A program made the translations under genes and the position numbers. Of a stretch of DNA of 64,000 nucleotides, positions 36,639-46,649 are shown one piece after another. Every line of letters begins with the position of its first letter. Position 1 is the first letter of the stretch. Under the pieces are notes generated by a model, which did no database searches, had not been told where the DNA came from, and saw only the letters and a program-made list of their open reading frames with translations. Where the stretch lies: positions 2,897,807-2,961,806 of the forward strand of contig NC_133537.1 in the NCBI RefSeq assembly GCF_048544455.1. The letters are read 5' to 3'. The DNA is from Silene latifolia (taxonomy: Eukaryota; Streptophyta; Magnoliopsida; Caryophyllales; Caryophyllaceae).

Positions 36639-39600
36639 CTAGTTTTGTGACCCGTGAAATTCACGGGATCTTTTGTTTTTTACTATGATATTTTTAGTGA
36701 ATCAAATCATAACATTCTACAATAAGGTTTCATGTTTTAAGACTTCTATAAAATCAAGACAAATTAGTTTTTTTGTACAATAGTTTTATGTAAAATCAGA
36801 AACTAAAGTGTTATATAGTAAATACTTTTATCAAAACCATGTCATTATTTGACGTTCTTTTATGAGGGTTTTAAATGGTAAGTGGTGTTACTAAAATCCT
36901 TTTACGTGATTTGTGATATGTCAAATATGCGCAAATGAAAGCTGATTAAAATCAATTAATAATACAGGTATTCGCATAATCGAAAACTGAAGTAACTCAA
37001 TGGAAGCTGATTAAAATCAATTAATAATACAGGTATTCGCATAATCACATTACATGAAACCATAATATTATCAAACAAAGATCGCCAAACATGCAACACC
37101 CTCACTAATTAGATATTAAAATTTTATCAACAAATCCGAAATTTATATAAAACACACGATTATAATTGTTGTGACAAAAACTAACATTTCACAGCATCCA
37201 TAATTTTGTAGCTAGTACTATAATAAATTGCGAAACTAAGAATTTGAAAAGAGCAACCCGTAATAATTGGATCATTAAGTCCTTATACTTCATCCATTAA
37301 ACAATATTAAACAAAAATGTGCTTTGACATTTCTCCAAATTTTCCACCTTGGGGATTCAACCGTATACTTCAAAATAGGTAAACTAAGCATTCCACTCAA
37401 TCATGTTTTCTATCAAAAGCCATTTTGAATAGGCATGTGTCTCATGTGTATAATTAAAGAAAATGAAAATTAAATTTAAGGTGTACAAAAGAATAATGTA
37501 GATGTAAATAAACTTTTTAGATTCCTCTCATCTTTATTGTTAATAATAATTGATAATTAATTCACTCCACTAATTTAACATCTAACACTTTTTTTAAATG
37601 ATAATTTTTGGACTTTTCACTCCATTATTTATGCTACCTATTATCCATGTCAATAAGATTGAGATCCTTGCAAATTCAATTTCATTCTATGAGTGTTATT
37701 TTTTTAAGGAAAAATGATGATTAAACAACACATGTCAAAATAAAGCATACATTTGAAAGTTTTTGAAATACTAAATTTTTTTATGAACCTAAAAATAATT
37801 AGTCATTTACATTCATGTTGTCAATCTTATAGTTAGTTTACAATATAGTATTGAGTCGAATAAATAAGTATTTGTTTAAGTAATTCTAATATTTCTCTTC
37901 TTAGTCTTCTTTCTTCAATAAACCATCCCTACATAAAAAAAAAAAAATCACTTAGTCATTAATTTTTGTTATTAATTTAAGTTTCTCTTAAATAATGGAA
38001 GAAAGATGACATTGAGTCTAAAGATGTAAGTATATTTACCTTTGAATAACACAACACCACAAATCTCAATATCCCTAAATAAGAAATAAACAACAAATAT
38101 GCGAGGTTTAAAAATGTGATGTACTTCATAACCAATGGAAAATAAAATAAATAAATGAATTCTTAATATAAAACCTTAATACATTTACCTTGATGCTGAT
38201 ACAATGATAAAAAAAAAAAGTTAGTGACATATACAATTCTTTTCGCGATAGCGGTACAAAAATATTTACTTAAATGTTGTCTCGCAAATGTTGTCTTCCG
38301 TCAAAAACTTATAGTCAATCTTGTAGTTAGTTTATAATATAGTATTGAGTGGAATGAAGGGAATAGTTGTTTAAGCAATTCTAATATTTTCTTTCTCCAT
38401 ATAGTATTTTTTCTCCAATGAACCATCTTTAGGGAAAAAAAGGACAAAATCCACCGAGTAATTAATAAGAAATAAAATGGTGAAATTTGATTTACGTGAT
38501 ATTAATCTTATCGTTATTAATTTAAGTTTTTCTTTAAATAATAATAGAAAAAGGGCATTGAGTCATAAAGATGTAAGTATATTTATTTACCTTCGAATAG
38601 CACAATACCACAAATCTTGATAGTTCCTACATAAGAAAGTTTTAAAAAGTGATGAGCAACCAATTGAACTTAAAAACAAATAAATGAATTATTAATTTAA
38701 AACCTTAATACATTTACCAAACCTTAATAGATTTACCTACCACAAATGTTGATAGTTCCTACATAAGAAAGTTTTAAAAAGTGATGAGCATTTCATAACC
38801 AATGGAACTTAAAAATAAATTATTAAATTATTAATTTAAAACCTTAATACATTTACCTTACCTTAATACACTTACCTTGATGTTGATATAATGATAAGAT
38901 TTAAAAAAGACTATTTACATATACAACTACGATTTTGTTGGCGATGAGGGCAAAAAAATATTGGCGTGAAATTTGGCTCACAAATGTTGTCTTACATCGA
39001 ACATTTATATCCAATTGAGGACGCATGTTATAACTTTTGGGTGTCTTTTTATTATTATCATCAAATTTAATATATATAATAATTATGTAGTAAGGTTTTA
39101 GGACTTTTGAGCATTCTTTTCATTATTAGAAAATTTAATATAAACATAAATATGGAGTAAGGAAAAATGAAATGTTAAAGGTTTGCTTTAATTTTTATTT
39201 TATTTTTTATTTTTTTGTTGACAAAAGCCACCTTGTTTAATGTTAAATATGTTATTATTTACTCTTAATATTAACAAACTATTTATTTTTTTAATAAACG
39301 GAGTAAATTATGTGATATTTATTTGTTGCTTAAAATATTCTAACAATAAACGTCGAAATTTAAAATTTAGTATGAATTTTGATTTTAATTGTTGTTTAAT
39401 TTATCTACAAACTTAAAAGTCTAAAGTTTAATATTTGTTATGCTATTTGCATTTAATATTTTTTTTTTCTTTTTTACTTTTAAAATTAGAAATAATGATG
39501 TAAACCTTGGTGTAAATTTTAATTATAAATTATGAAATTTTGATGTAAATTTCAAAGGGATATATAAATTTTGGAAAAAAAATATATTTAAATTAATGTC

Positions 39601-39756
39601 ATATAATAATAAGTTGATGATTTATATCACATTAACTCGCCATGTCATATTAAAATTTGCCATGTCATGTGTAATAAGTGACGTGGCTTTTTGGTAGTAT
39701 AAGGTGGCATTAACTATGTGGCATTTTAAGTTCCCCTTTTAATAGTATTGTATAGA
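36639..39756 (-). mobile_element. Non-autonomous Helitron, 3.1 kb
   Basis: Read on the minus strand, the element starts TCTATACAATACTATTAAAA at 39756 and ends CTAG at 36639. An 8-bp-arm hairpin (CCCGTGAA/TTCACGGG, 36651-36667) lies 8 nt before the CTAG. The flanking bases are A before TC and T after CTAG, the Helitron insertion rule, with no target duplication. No Rep/helicase reading frame is visible, so it is non-autonomous. Inside are a 43-bp direct repeat (36939-36981 and 37004-37046) and a diverged internal duplication of several hundred bases (about 37820-38200 against 38320-38720), with part of it repeated again at 38740-38880. Family assignment rests on termini, not on a database match. 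Confidence 0.85.
36939..37046. repeat. 43-bp direct repeat inside the Helitron
   Basis: The segment starting AAGCTGATTAAAATCAATTA occurs at 36939-36981 and again at 37004-37046 without mismatch, separated by 22 bases (period 65). Confidence 0.9.
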
Positions 39757-40322
39757 TTATGTCAAATATTGCTCCCCACAAATCTAATACATCGTGCTTG
39801 ATCGTATAGTATTTCTTAAGCAAGAAAGTGGGATCACAAATTTATAAGCCCCTTACTTGCCATAGTTGCCAACTTAAGCAAACATAATGACATTGACAGC
39901 ATACCACAATGATTTCTTAACCAAACATCCTACACTCCTTACTAATGTCATTCACATAATCACAATATCAAATGTGACTATGTGAGTCTTAGTCCATTTA
40001 ATGTCAATTTATTTCTAGATAAACATCTTATAAATTTAGTACAAAACTAAGGCAAATGAGATATCGTCGTCTGGTGATATTGACTTTTAATATCACTCTT
40101 TCATAGTCTCACATGTAAAATATGAACGTATAGTATGTATTTCGTTTTTCATAATGTGGGATCCAGGATCCTAGTCGTGTATGTAAGAGGGTGAGAGTTC
40201 AGATATTGAATAATCCAGTAATCATTTGTTTACTTTTACTCTTGGTAAATAGACCTAGGAAGGAGAAGGGATCATTTGTGGTGGTGGTGGTTGTTGGATG
40301 ACAAGTACTCGATAATAACGAA
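39757..40322. other. Intergenic DNA, no gene seen
   Basis: AT-rich DNA between the Helitron and the solo LTR. It holds a short GTGGTGGTGGTGG stretch near 40280 and no frame that looks coding. Confidence 0.6.
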
Positions 40323-40594
40323 TGTTGTCGGATTTGTGCCTTGATTCTGTTAGTCGTCGTTCGAACGACTATGCGGGGGTCTGTATTAGGTCTTAGAGAG
40401 TACTATATAAACTCTCTAAGCCTCTACCTAGCAGTCATACCGTCTGAATCTGTAATCTGAAAACTCCTCACATATCAATAAAACTCTCTCCCTTCTGCCC
40501 CGTGGACGTAGCTAACACACCGTTAGTTAACCACGTAAATCTGTGCGTTTTGTCTTTATTGTTTTATTTGTTCTTTCTTGCTTCTGTTACAACA
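40323..40594 (+). mobile_element. Solo LTR, probably Copia-type (272 bp)
   Basis: The segment begins TGTTGT and ends ACAACA, the inverted TG...CA ends expected of an LTR. It contains a TATA box (TATATAAAC, 40404), an AATAAA poly(A) signal (40478) and a GTGGACGTAG...CCACGTAAATCT region typical of plant Copia LTRs just before the end. The downstream flank shows no primer-binding site or gag frame, and no partner LTR is nearby, so it is read as a solo LTR. A matching 5-bp target duplication is not evident (ACGAA on the left, AATGT on the right), so the ends may be off by a few bases or the LTR may be a recombinant. Confidence 0.72.
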
Positions 40595-40704
40595 AATGTG
40601 AAATACAAATTACCTATTATAAACATTCATGAATTCATGATATGAAATGTAAGCAAACGAATACCACACCAAAAATGAAATACGTAAATAAATAATCAGT
40701 CCGT

Positions 40705-40873
40705 CTCATTGAAGACGGTCACTATCCGTCACAAGCTGAAAACGGATAGTGGCCCTCTCACAAAATGCAAGTGGGGATATCCATTTCACCTCCCTTGCAC
40801 TATTCATTTGCATTTTGTGAGAGGGACACTATCCGTCTTCAACTTATGATGGATAATGTCCGTCTTCAATGAG
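40705..40873. mobile_element. Foldback MITE with 66-bp arms
   Basis: Two 66-bp inverted arms (40705-40770 and 40808-40873) flank a 37-bp loop. The outermost 14 bp (CTCATTGAAGACGG) and the innermost 23 or so are perfect inverted matches, with scattered mismatches between. No convincing target duplication was found, so the superfamily (Mutator-like or other) is left open. It lies about 265 bp upstream of the first germin-like gene and could form a strong hairpin in any transcript crossing it. Confidence 0.85.
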
Positions 40874-41138
40874 AATTTGTGATAAATGATCGAGACAAAA
40901 GGACTACTCAGTAGTAGTTGGTAGACTTCTGAACTACCACACCAATTCTTAACCATAAGGCCATAATTACCTACAACCACACTTAAAATTCATCATTGGA
41001 TAACTTAATAATAACTCTATTAATATCTCAACAAGTATGAAGTTATGAACCATAGTAGCACAATTAATTTCTTATATCATTCAATTTTAGAGAAAAAAAT
41101 ATTCGTACTTAATTAGTTACTTACTTATATCATCGAAT
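40874..41138 (+). promoter_or_regulatory. Upstream region of germin-like gene 1
   Basis: The 265 bp between the foldback MITE and the start codon must hold the proximal promoter. No good TATAAA box is visible in the last 120 bp; TTATATCAT near 41072 is the closest. It differs from the promoter of the sister gene, which has a clear TATA box; similarity between the two starts only about 15-20 bases before the ATG. Confidence 0.35.
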
Positions 41139-41771
41139 ATGATTCTACGCATTTTAGTTGTATTTTCACTCGTTATCTCATCCTCTTATGCTAACACAAT
41201 AGCATTCGACTATTGTGTCGCGGACCCAACCCTTCCTCATGGACCGACAGGCTACTCATGCAAGGATACAACAAAGGTCACGGCTCACGACTTTGCCTAC
41301 TCGGGTCTCCGTAAACCCGGTAACACGTCCAATGTCTTCAAATTTGGGGCGTCGGCCGGTTTTGTGGATCAATTCCCGGCCTTAAACGGGTTAGGGATAT
41401 CCATGGTTCGAGCTGATATGGGTGTAGGGGGAGCCGTGCCCATACACACGCATCGTGTGGCTGAGCTTCTTATAGTGGTCGAGGGTACGATCATTGCTGG
41501 ATTTATTAATACGAATAATACAGCTTTTTATAAGACTATTGAGAAAGGTGACTTGTTTATTATTCCACCAATGCTCGAACATTTTCAAGTCAATGTTGGA
41601 AAAATTCCGTCTGTGGTATATGCTAGTTTCGCTAGCCCGAATCCTGGAATTCAAGCTGTTACTGGAGCTCTTTTCCAAAATGATTTGCCTAGTGAGATCG
41701 TTCAGAAGATTACTTTGTTAGATCGTGCGCAAATTAAGAAGCTTAAAAGGATGTTTGGTGGGACTAATTAA
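41139..41771 (+). CDS. Germin-like protein, ABP19/ABP20 type (copy 1)
   Basis: Single-exon, 210-residue cupin, the usual germin length. Residues 1-18 form a signal peptide (ending SSYA), predicting secretion to the cell wall. Cys26 and Cys41 are placed for the conserved germin disulfide. Germin box 1 is at 97-116 with metal ligands His103, His105 and Glu109; box 2 is at 137-152 with the last ligand His148. The order NGLGIS, TIIAGF, LFQNDLP, AQIKKLK and the GGTN C-terminus match the auxin-binding-protein-19/20 class of germin-like proteins. Sequons lie at Asn62 and Asn126. Members bind manganese and form oligomers; some have superoxide dismutase activity, which cannot be inferred for this one. 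Oddities: the HxHx3E spacing is one residue shorter than in ABP19-type relatives, and box 2 reads PPMLEHF where P-x-GLxHF is usual. It has a close tandem sister at 43944. Confidence 0.93.
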   Translation: MILRILVVFSLVISSSYANTIAFDYCVADPTLPHGPTGYSCKDTTKVTAHDFAYSGLRKPGNTSNVFKFGASAGFVDQFPALNGLGISMVRADMGVGGAVPIHTHRVAELLIVVEGTIIAGFINTNNTAFYKTIEKGDLFIIPPMLEHFQVNVGKIPSVVYASFASPNPGIQAVTGALFQNDLPSEIVQKITLLDRAQIKKLKRMFGGTN

Positions 41772-42689
41772 CTCGGTTATTAGTAAAATTTACGGTCTTT
41801 TGGTCCAAATGTAATTTTATTATTTTTGTCTTTTTGAATTGTTCCATTATAAGTTTGTGTACGCTAATCTATAAAGTTTTTTCATGTCACATGAAAATAG
41901 GAAGATTATTAGGGAAGAGACGAATAATTAAATGTTTTCTTGTATGATTGAAACAATAAAATGTATGTACAATGGTAACGATAAAAAGGGATATTTGATG
42001 AATGAGAAAATACACGATATTTCATCATCAATTTTAACTCGTAACCGGTAATATACTGAGTAGTACAGACCAAATTGATATTTACAAGTTACAACAAACC
42101 TAAACCATTTTAAAAAAAAATAAATAAATAAATAAATAAATGTCACCTTTCTCGAGCTATTTCACGTACAAGTCACCTTTCTCGAGTTATTATTGCCAAA
42201 AGATTATTTGAATTGAGATTTACTCCGTCCTTCGTAATCCGTATATAAGTGTTTTAAACAAGCTAAGGTGATGAGAAATCAAGTTAATTAAAAAGTTACT
42301 TCAAGCCTTGTGAATTTTGAATTCATTATAGAACATTGATTTATGGGATTTGGCCTATTTCTTTTTACTTAATTTGTTCATTTCGTTTAGTTTAGTTTAG
42401 CTCTATTCAGTTTAATTCAGCTCTATTAAATTTAATTCAGTTCAGTCTATTTGTGCACTTTTTTCTTACCTCATTAGTGCTAGTGGAGTCTATTATGATA
42501 TTCAACGCAGTATCAAAGGCCGAGATTTTGTTCTTGGTGACAAAATATAGCTGGAGAAGGAGATGGTTAATCCGATTACTTTGTTCATCTGATTTAATTA
42601 AGTAAAAGTCCAATCACTCCATAAATTAACAAGTCACTCCATCAATTATCAACTGAATTATATATAGACTGGCATCATAGATCGTGCTA
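41772..42689. other. Intergenic DNA between the germin-like genes, no gene seen
   Basis: AT-rich spacer. AATAAAATG at about 41953 could serve as a distant poly(A) signal for germin-like gene 1. A pure (AAAT)n microsatellite lies at 42114-42142. A run of degenerate TTCAGCTCTATT-like units occurs at 42395-42450. No coding frame is supported. Confidence 0.6.
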
Positions 42690-43161
42690 GGGATGGCAAT
42701 TATCACCCAAACCGAACCGAACCCGAATCGAACCGAAGGAAAAAATTCGATCCAAACCCACTCTTTAAAAACCCATTCCCAATCCACTATTTAAAAACCC
42801 ATATCCATATCCACTATTGGAAAACCCGAACCAAATCCAAACCCGATCCATTCATACCCGAACCCGATCCAAGTGGATATTATTGAAAATTTAGGCTTTA
42901 TTAACCTTGAAATTTAAATTTTCTTATATATGATTAAATTTTTATGTAGTCAAATCAAGTTTCGTATTGGGTTTTGGATTATGCAGTGGATCGGGTATGG
43001 ATTTGGAGCGGGTATGGTTTGAAAAAAGTATAATGGATCGGGTATGAATTTTAAAATTTTGCATATGGATCGGGTATGGATATGGATCTGGGATCCAATA
43101 AGTAAGTAGATCGGGTTTGGATCTTGCAAAACCCGATCCAACCCGACCCATTGCCATCCCT
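42690..43161. mobile_element. hAT-like MITE with CCCGAACCC-rich body
   Basis: The ends GGGATGGCAAT and ATTGCCATCCCT are inverted repeats. They are bordered by TCGTGCTA (42682-42689) and ACGTGCTA (43162-43169), an 8-bp target duplication with one mismatch, as hAT elements make. The body repeats ACCCGATCC/AACCCGAACC motifs in one orientation on the left and the complementary orientation on the right, so it can fold on itself. Small open frames on the minus strand (42942-43157) are low-complexity products of these repeats. There is no transposase. Confidence 0.82.
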
Positions 43162-43236
43162 ACGTGCTACATACTTATAATTATAGAATGGACGCATGTT
43201 CTAAGCTGTACATGGTGTAGGCCGATTTATAAAATA

Positions 43237-43325
43237 TTCCCTTTGTTTTAACAATAGCTTACATTTGATTAAAATATTTCTTATAAAATAATAAAAGTAT
43301 AAACATCATGTTGAAACGAACGGAG
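43237..43325. mobile_element. Stowaway-like MITE (89 bp)
   Basis: The left end TTCCCTTTGTTTTAACAA and the right end TTGAAACGAACGGAG are degenerate inverted copies of the CTCCCTCCGTT-type Stowaway terminus, bordered on both sides by TA (43235-43236 and 43326-43327), the Tc1/mariner target. It lies about 620 bp upstream of germin-like gene 2. Confidence 0.65.
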
Positions 43326-43557
43326 TATGAAATTTAAGAGCTTGAGTGAATTGTTATCGAAATATTTAATGCTCATCCACCGTTAACAAGTTCACAAATT
43401 CTTATTTAAGTCGGATATATTTATCTTAAATTTAAAACGATTTAAATAATGTATTATGTACATGAGACAAAGTTGATTCATTTCTAACTATCCAAGTGGA
43501 TGTGTTCTATTTGTTTTAATTTTGAGAATATTAATGTCTTAATTAAAAAGACCAATC

Positions 43558-43746
43558 TTAACAAGTTAAGATCCCCAATTGGGTTGCCCACTTGCCCCTA
43601 GCTTGTCCGTCCACTGCATAGGTGGTGGTCTCAACTCCAATGCATCTATGTTTGTGTTTGAAGTCTTCAGAGACTTTTTCAATAAAAGCGTCTAGTGAAT
43701 CATCCCATATTTTATCCATACTATATTTTAATATCTTGGTCGACAT
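43558..43746 (-). CDS. Unrecognised 62-codon open frame upstream of germin-like gene 2 (doubtful)
   Basis: Minus-strand frame with ordinary-looking amino-acid composition (an acidic, helical N-terminal half, then a KHKHRC stretch), unlike the low-complexity frames around it. I do not recognise a family. It may be a decayed fragment of a larger gene or of a transposon, since no continuing exon with plausible splice sites is obvious on either side. It lies 198 bp upstream of the start codon of the next gene, on the other strand. Translation is not supported by any other signal. Confidence 0.2.
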   Translation of the reverse strand: MSTKILKYSMDKIWDDSLDAFIEKVSEDFKHKHRCIGVETTTYAVDGQARGKWATQLGILTC

Positions 43747-43815
43747 TTGAACTAACGTACCAATAATTCATAACAATAATTACGTAAAATCAACATACAT
43801 TAACATTTAGCATTA

Positions 43816-43943
43816 GTTGACTTTATAAAACTATATAAATACCCCATGTGTACGAACCATATAGTATCTATATACTTGTAGTAATACAACCTCATTAACT
43901 CTCTACTCATACAAATTCTTCCTATTTTCCTACTTATTCGAAT
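43816..43943 (+). promoter_or_regulatory. Core promoter of germin-like gene 2
   Basis: A clear TATA box (TATATAAAT, 43832-43840) lies 104 bp before the ATG, which would put transcription start near 43865-43870 and give a leader of about 75-80 nt. TTGAC (43816-43820), the core of a W-box for WRKY factors, lies just upstream. The latter is a short motif and could be chance. Confidence 0.6.
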
Positions 43944-44576
43944 ATGAATCTACACATTTTAATTGTATTTTCGATCTTGGTCGCGTCCTCGTATGCTAAC
44001 ACGATAGAATTTGACTATTGTGTCGCGGACCCAGCCCTTCCTCATGGACCGACTGGCTACGCATGCAAGGACCCAGCTAAGGCCACATCCGATGACTTCG
44101 CCTACTCGGGCCTCCGTACACCTGGCAACACGTCCAACATCTTTAAATTTGGAGCCTCACTCGGTCTGGTCGCCCAATTCCCAGCCTTAAACGGGTTGGG
44201 AATATCTATTGTTCGAGGTGATATGGATGTAGGAGGAGCTGTGCCCTTACACACTCACCGTGTGTCTGAGCTTATTGTAATAGTTGAGGGTACGATTATT
44301 GCTGGATTTATTGACACGAATAATACAGCTTTTTATAAGACTCTTGAGAAGGGTGACTTGTTTGTTATTCCACCTACACTCGAACATTTTCAAGTTAATG
44401 TTGGAAAAATACCGTCCGTGTTATATGCTAGTTTTTCTAGCCCAAATCCCGGTGTTCAAATTATTTCTAATTCCCTTTTCCAAAGTGATTTGCCTACTGA
44501 GATTATTCAGAAGATTACTTTGTTAGATCCTGCTCAAATTAAGAAGCTTAAGAGAGTGTTTGGTGGTACTAATTAA
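43944..44576 (+). CDS. Germin-like protein, ABP19/ABP20 type (copy 2)
   Basis: Second intronless 210-residue germin-like protein, co-linear with copy 1 without gaps. The signal peptide is at 1-18 (ending SSYA). Cys26/Cys41, His103, His105, Glu109 and His148 are all kept. Box 1 reads PLHTHRVSELIVIVEG and box 2 PPTLEHFQVN, sharing with copy 1 the short HxHx3E spacing and the missing glycine of P-x-GLxH. The product should be a secreted, manganese-binding cell-wall cupin. It has a clear TATA box; copy 1 does not, so this copy is the better candidate for strong expression. The two coding regions are highly similar while flanks are not, pointing to a tandem duplication followed by promoter divergence through insertions. 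Confidence 0.93.
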   Translation: MNLHILIVFSILVASSYANTIEFDYCVADPALPHGPTGYACKDPAKATSDDFAYSGLRTPGNTSNIFKFGASLGLVAQFPALNGLGISIVRGDMDVGGAVPLHTHRVSELIVIVEGTIIAGFIDTNNTAFYKTLEKGDLFVIPPTLEHFQVNVGKIPSVLYASFSSPNPGVQIISNSLFQSDLPTEIIQKITLLDPAQIKKLKRVFGGTN

Positions 44577-45273
44577 CTTTGGTTATTAGTATAAAATGGT
44601 GACTTTCGTGTATGCATGATTGAATTGTTTGTAATAATTGTGACCACATTTATTGTTGGTTTGGAATTCAGTTTATCGCTTGTTTCATTTGGAGTTGACT
44701 AAATTATTGATCTTCAAAATTCAATAATGTGTAGAGACAGAATATCCTCTTATCGTGGGGTTTATTTGAGTTGAGATCATATATTCCGTATTATTAGAGT
44801 CTCATCTCATATTACACAAGTAATAATATCGTGAAATTAGTCAGATTTTTGCACAAAATCGTAATTCATATGCGCTTAACAGGAGTACATTTATTAATTA
44901 CAAGTTACAACAATAATAAATTGACAATAAAAACTTTGGATCAAGATAATTCGGTCGACTATAAACAAAATGTGAATGGTGAACATGTCATTTTTTTTAA
45001 ATGTGGTGCAAGGTCAGTACTCAATATAATACTCCTATACGGAAAGGGAGATTCAAATTCGTGACCTATTGTTATAAAACCTTCGTCTTAATCACTAGAA
45101 TGTAAGGATATAATAATACAACGCAAATGTTGAAAATTATTTTTTAAGAAAAAAAGGAATGACCATAACGAAAAATACTGGTCAACATTAATGTATATGA
45201 AGTGTGATTTGTGAACAATAGAAAAAGGCATATAAAAATGTACTCCGTATTTGTTCTCGATTATTATTACTAA
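44577..45273. other. Intergenic DNA, no gene seen
   Basis: AT-rich spacer after germin-like gene 2. A 77-codon frame at 44831-45064 has no recognisable domain and sits in DNA that looks repeat-derived (GGGAGATTCAAATTCGTGACC near 45047 recalls a retroposon tail), so it is not called a gene. Confidence 0.5.
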
Positions 45274-46306
45274 CTAGGTTTGGTGCCCGGCTACGTCCGG
45301 GCTACATTTATTTAACATTTAAATTTTATTTTCTATGAAATATGATTTCTCTATATTTAGTTAACACATACATTTACAATTTATATATTGAAATTATGAT
45401 GAGAGGTAAATTAATCAACAAATTATAAGACACGTTTACCTCTCCCACTATTAATATTATTACTTTCACTACATCCCCTTTTAATACTATTACGTCCACG
45501 ACTTGTTCGGTTACTGTTGTTTGTTTTACTATTCCTGCTATTTTTACGGTTAACCTGTTAGTTTTGTCAAGCTCGTATATTTAAATAAATTAATATTTTC
45601 TTAAAATCGAATTGTTAATCAATTTTTCATACTCTTTGCGTTGTTCCTACTGTTACTTTCATTACTTGTGCTGTGACTACTATTACTTTCATTTCTCCCG
45701 CCGTCATTATTTTTTCTTTCACTACTCCCGCATTTATTATTGTTAAATTCACTACTCCCGTTGCTGCTAGTATGACTTTCACTACTCCCGTTGCTATATA
45801 TTATTGTTGCTTTTACTACTCACATGGAATGTTGTTGCTATCATAATAGTTGATTATCTAGTTGTATTAGAGTTATATATTTAAATAAATCTGAAATATT
45901 AGATTAGAATATTATTTAAGAGCAATCATTATTATTTACTAATTAAATTACAAATCTAATGAATTATGGAATATTATATTTTTTGGAAATCTGAATTGAT
46001 TTACTTACCTTTTAATAGTTTCCAAAATATAACATATATTTATATTTATGTATGTTAAATAATTAACATATTTATACTAATTAATATCATAAGTGGGCCC
46101 GTTTATTTAAGGAAAATCGCCATAATCTAATATTCTCTAAATTTATACTTTTAACCAAAACTATATAATATTTACATTGAAGTCCCTTGTTCAAGTCCAT
46201 CACATTTTTATTTAGCGATTTAAAACTATATAATATAATTAATGTGTATAGATTTATTTAATTACATGGAAGTCCCTTGGTTTCTGGAATTAATATATAG
46301 TATTGA
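45274..46306 (-). mobile_element. Non-autonomous Helitron, 1.0 kb
   Basis: On the minus strand the element starts TCAATACTATATATTAATTC (46306 downward) and ends CTAG (45277-45274). A GC-rich hairpin GCCCGGACGTAGCCGGGC (45285-45302) lies 7 nt before the CTAG. The insertion site is A^T on both sides. Inside, 45430-45840 is a decayed tandem repeat with the recurring core TTTCACTACTCCCG. The AAGTCCCTTG segment near the 5' end occurs twice (about 46180 and 46270). No coding capacity. Confidence 0.8.
45430..45845. repeat. Decayed minisatellite inside the Helitron
   Basis: Imperfect units of roughly 30-45 bp share the core TTTCACTACTCCCG (copies near 45715, 45749, 45778, more degenerate ones on both sides). 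Internal minisatellites are common in non-autonomous Helitrons. Confidence 0.65.
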
Positions 46307-46649
46307 TTGATGAAAATAAAGAAACGTCACCAAATAATAATAAAAAATAATTTAGAATAGAAATTAGAAAATGTATAGTCGTGAAAAATACTCCATACGT
46401 TGATTAGGTGAGCAATGACGCATGGCACTTGAGACTTGACAACATATCCTTCCAATTAGGATTCTCTCTATTTCCTCTCACAAACCCATTTAATAATATT
46501 ATCCCTTATATACTCTATTAATCTTTTATGTTTATGCATAAATCGTAAACCGTTCGATGTTGACAGAATACAATCTCGTACGTCGAAAGGAAATGGACTC
46601 TCCATTTCTTTAAAGGAAATGGAGAGGATCTTGACTCATATCCTTCCAT
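46307..46649. other. Intergenic DNA, no gene seen
   Basis: AT-rich spacer between the Helitron and the SINE. The small palindrome AATGGACTCTCCATTTCTTT and its partner AAAGGAAATGGAGAG (46591-46627) form a short inverted repeat. Nothing else stands out. Confidence 0.5.

Noticed and set aside
40195-40330. Full-length LTR retrotransposon around the solo LTR
   Set aside because: No second LTR, primer-binding site, polypurine tract or gag/pol frame was found nearby.
41391-41721. Alternative-frame and antisense ORFs in the germin-like genes
   Set aside because: Shadows of the real coding frame; no independent support.
42942-43157. Minus-strand frames of 63-71 codons
   Set aside because: Lie in the CCCGATCC-repeat body of the hAT-like MITE; low complexity.
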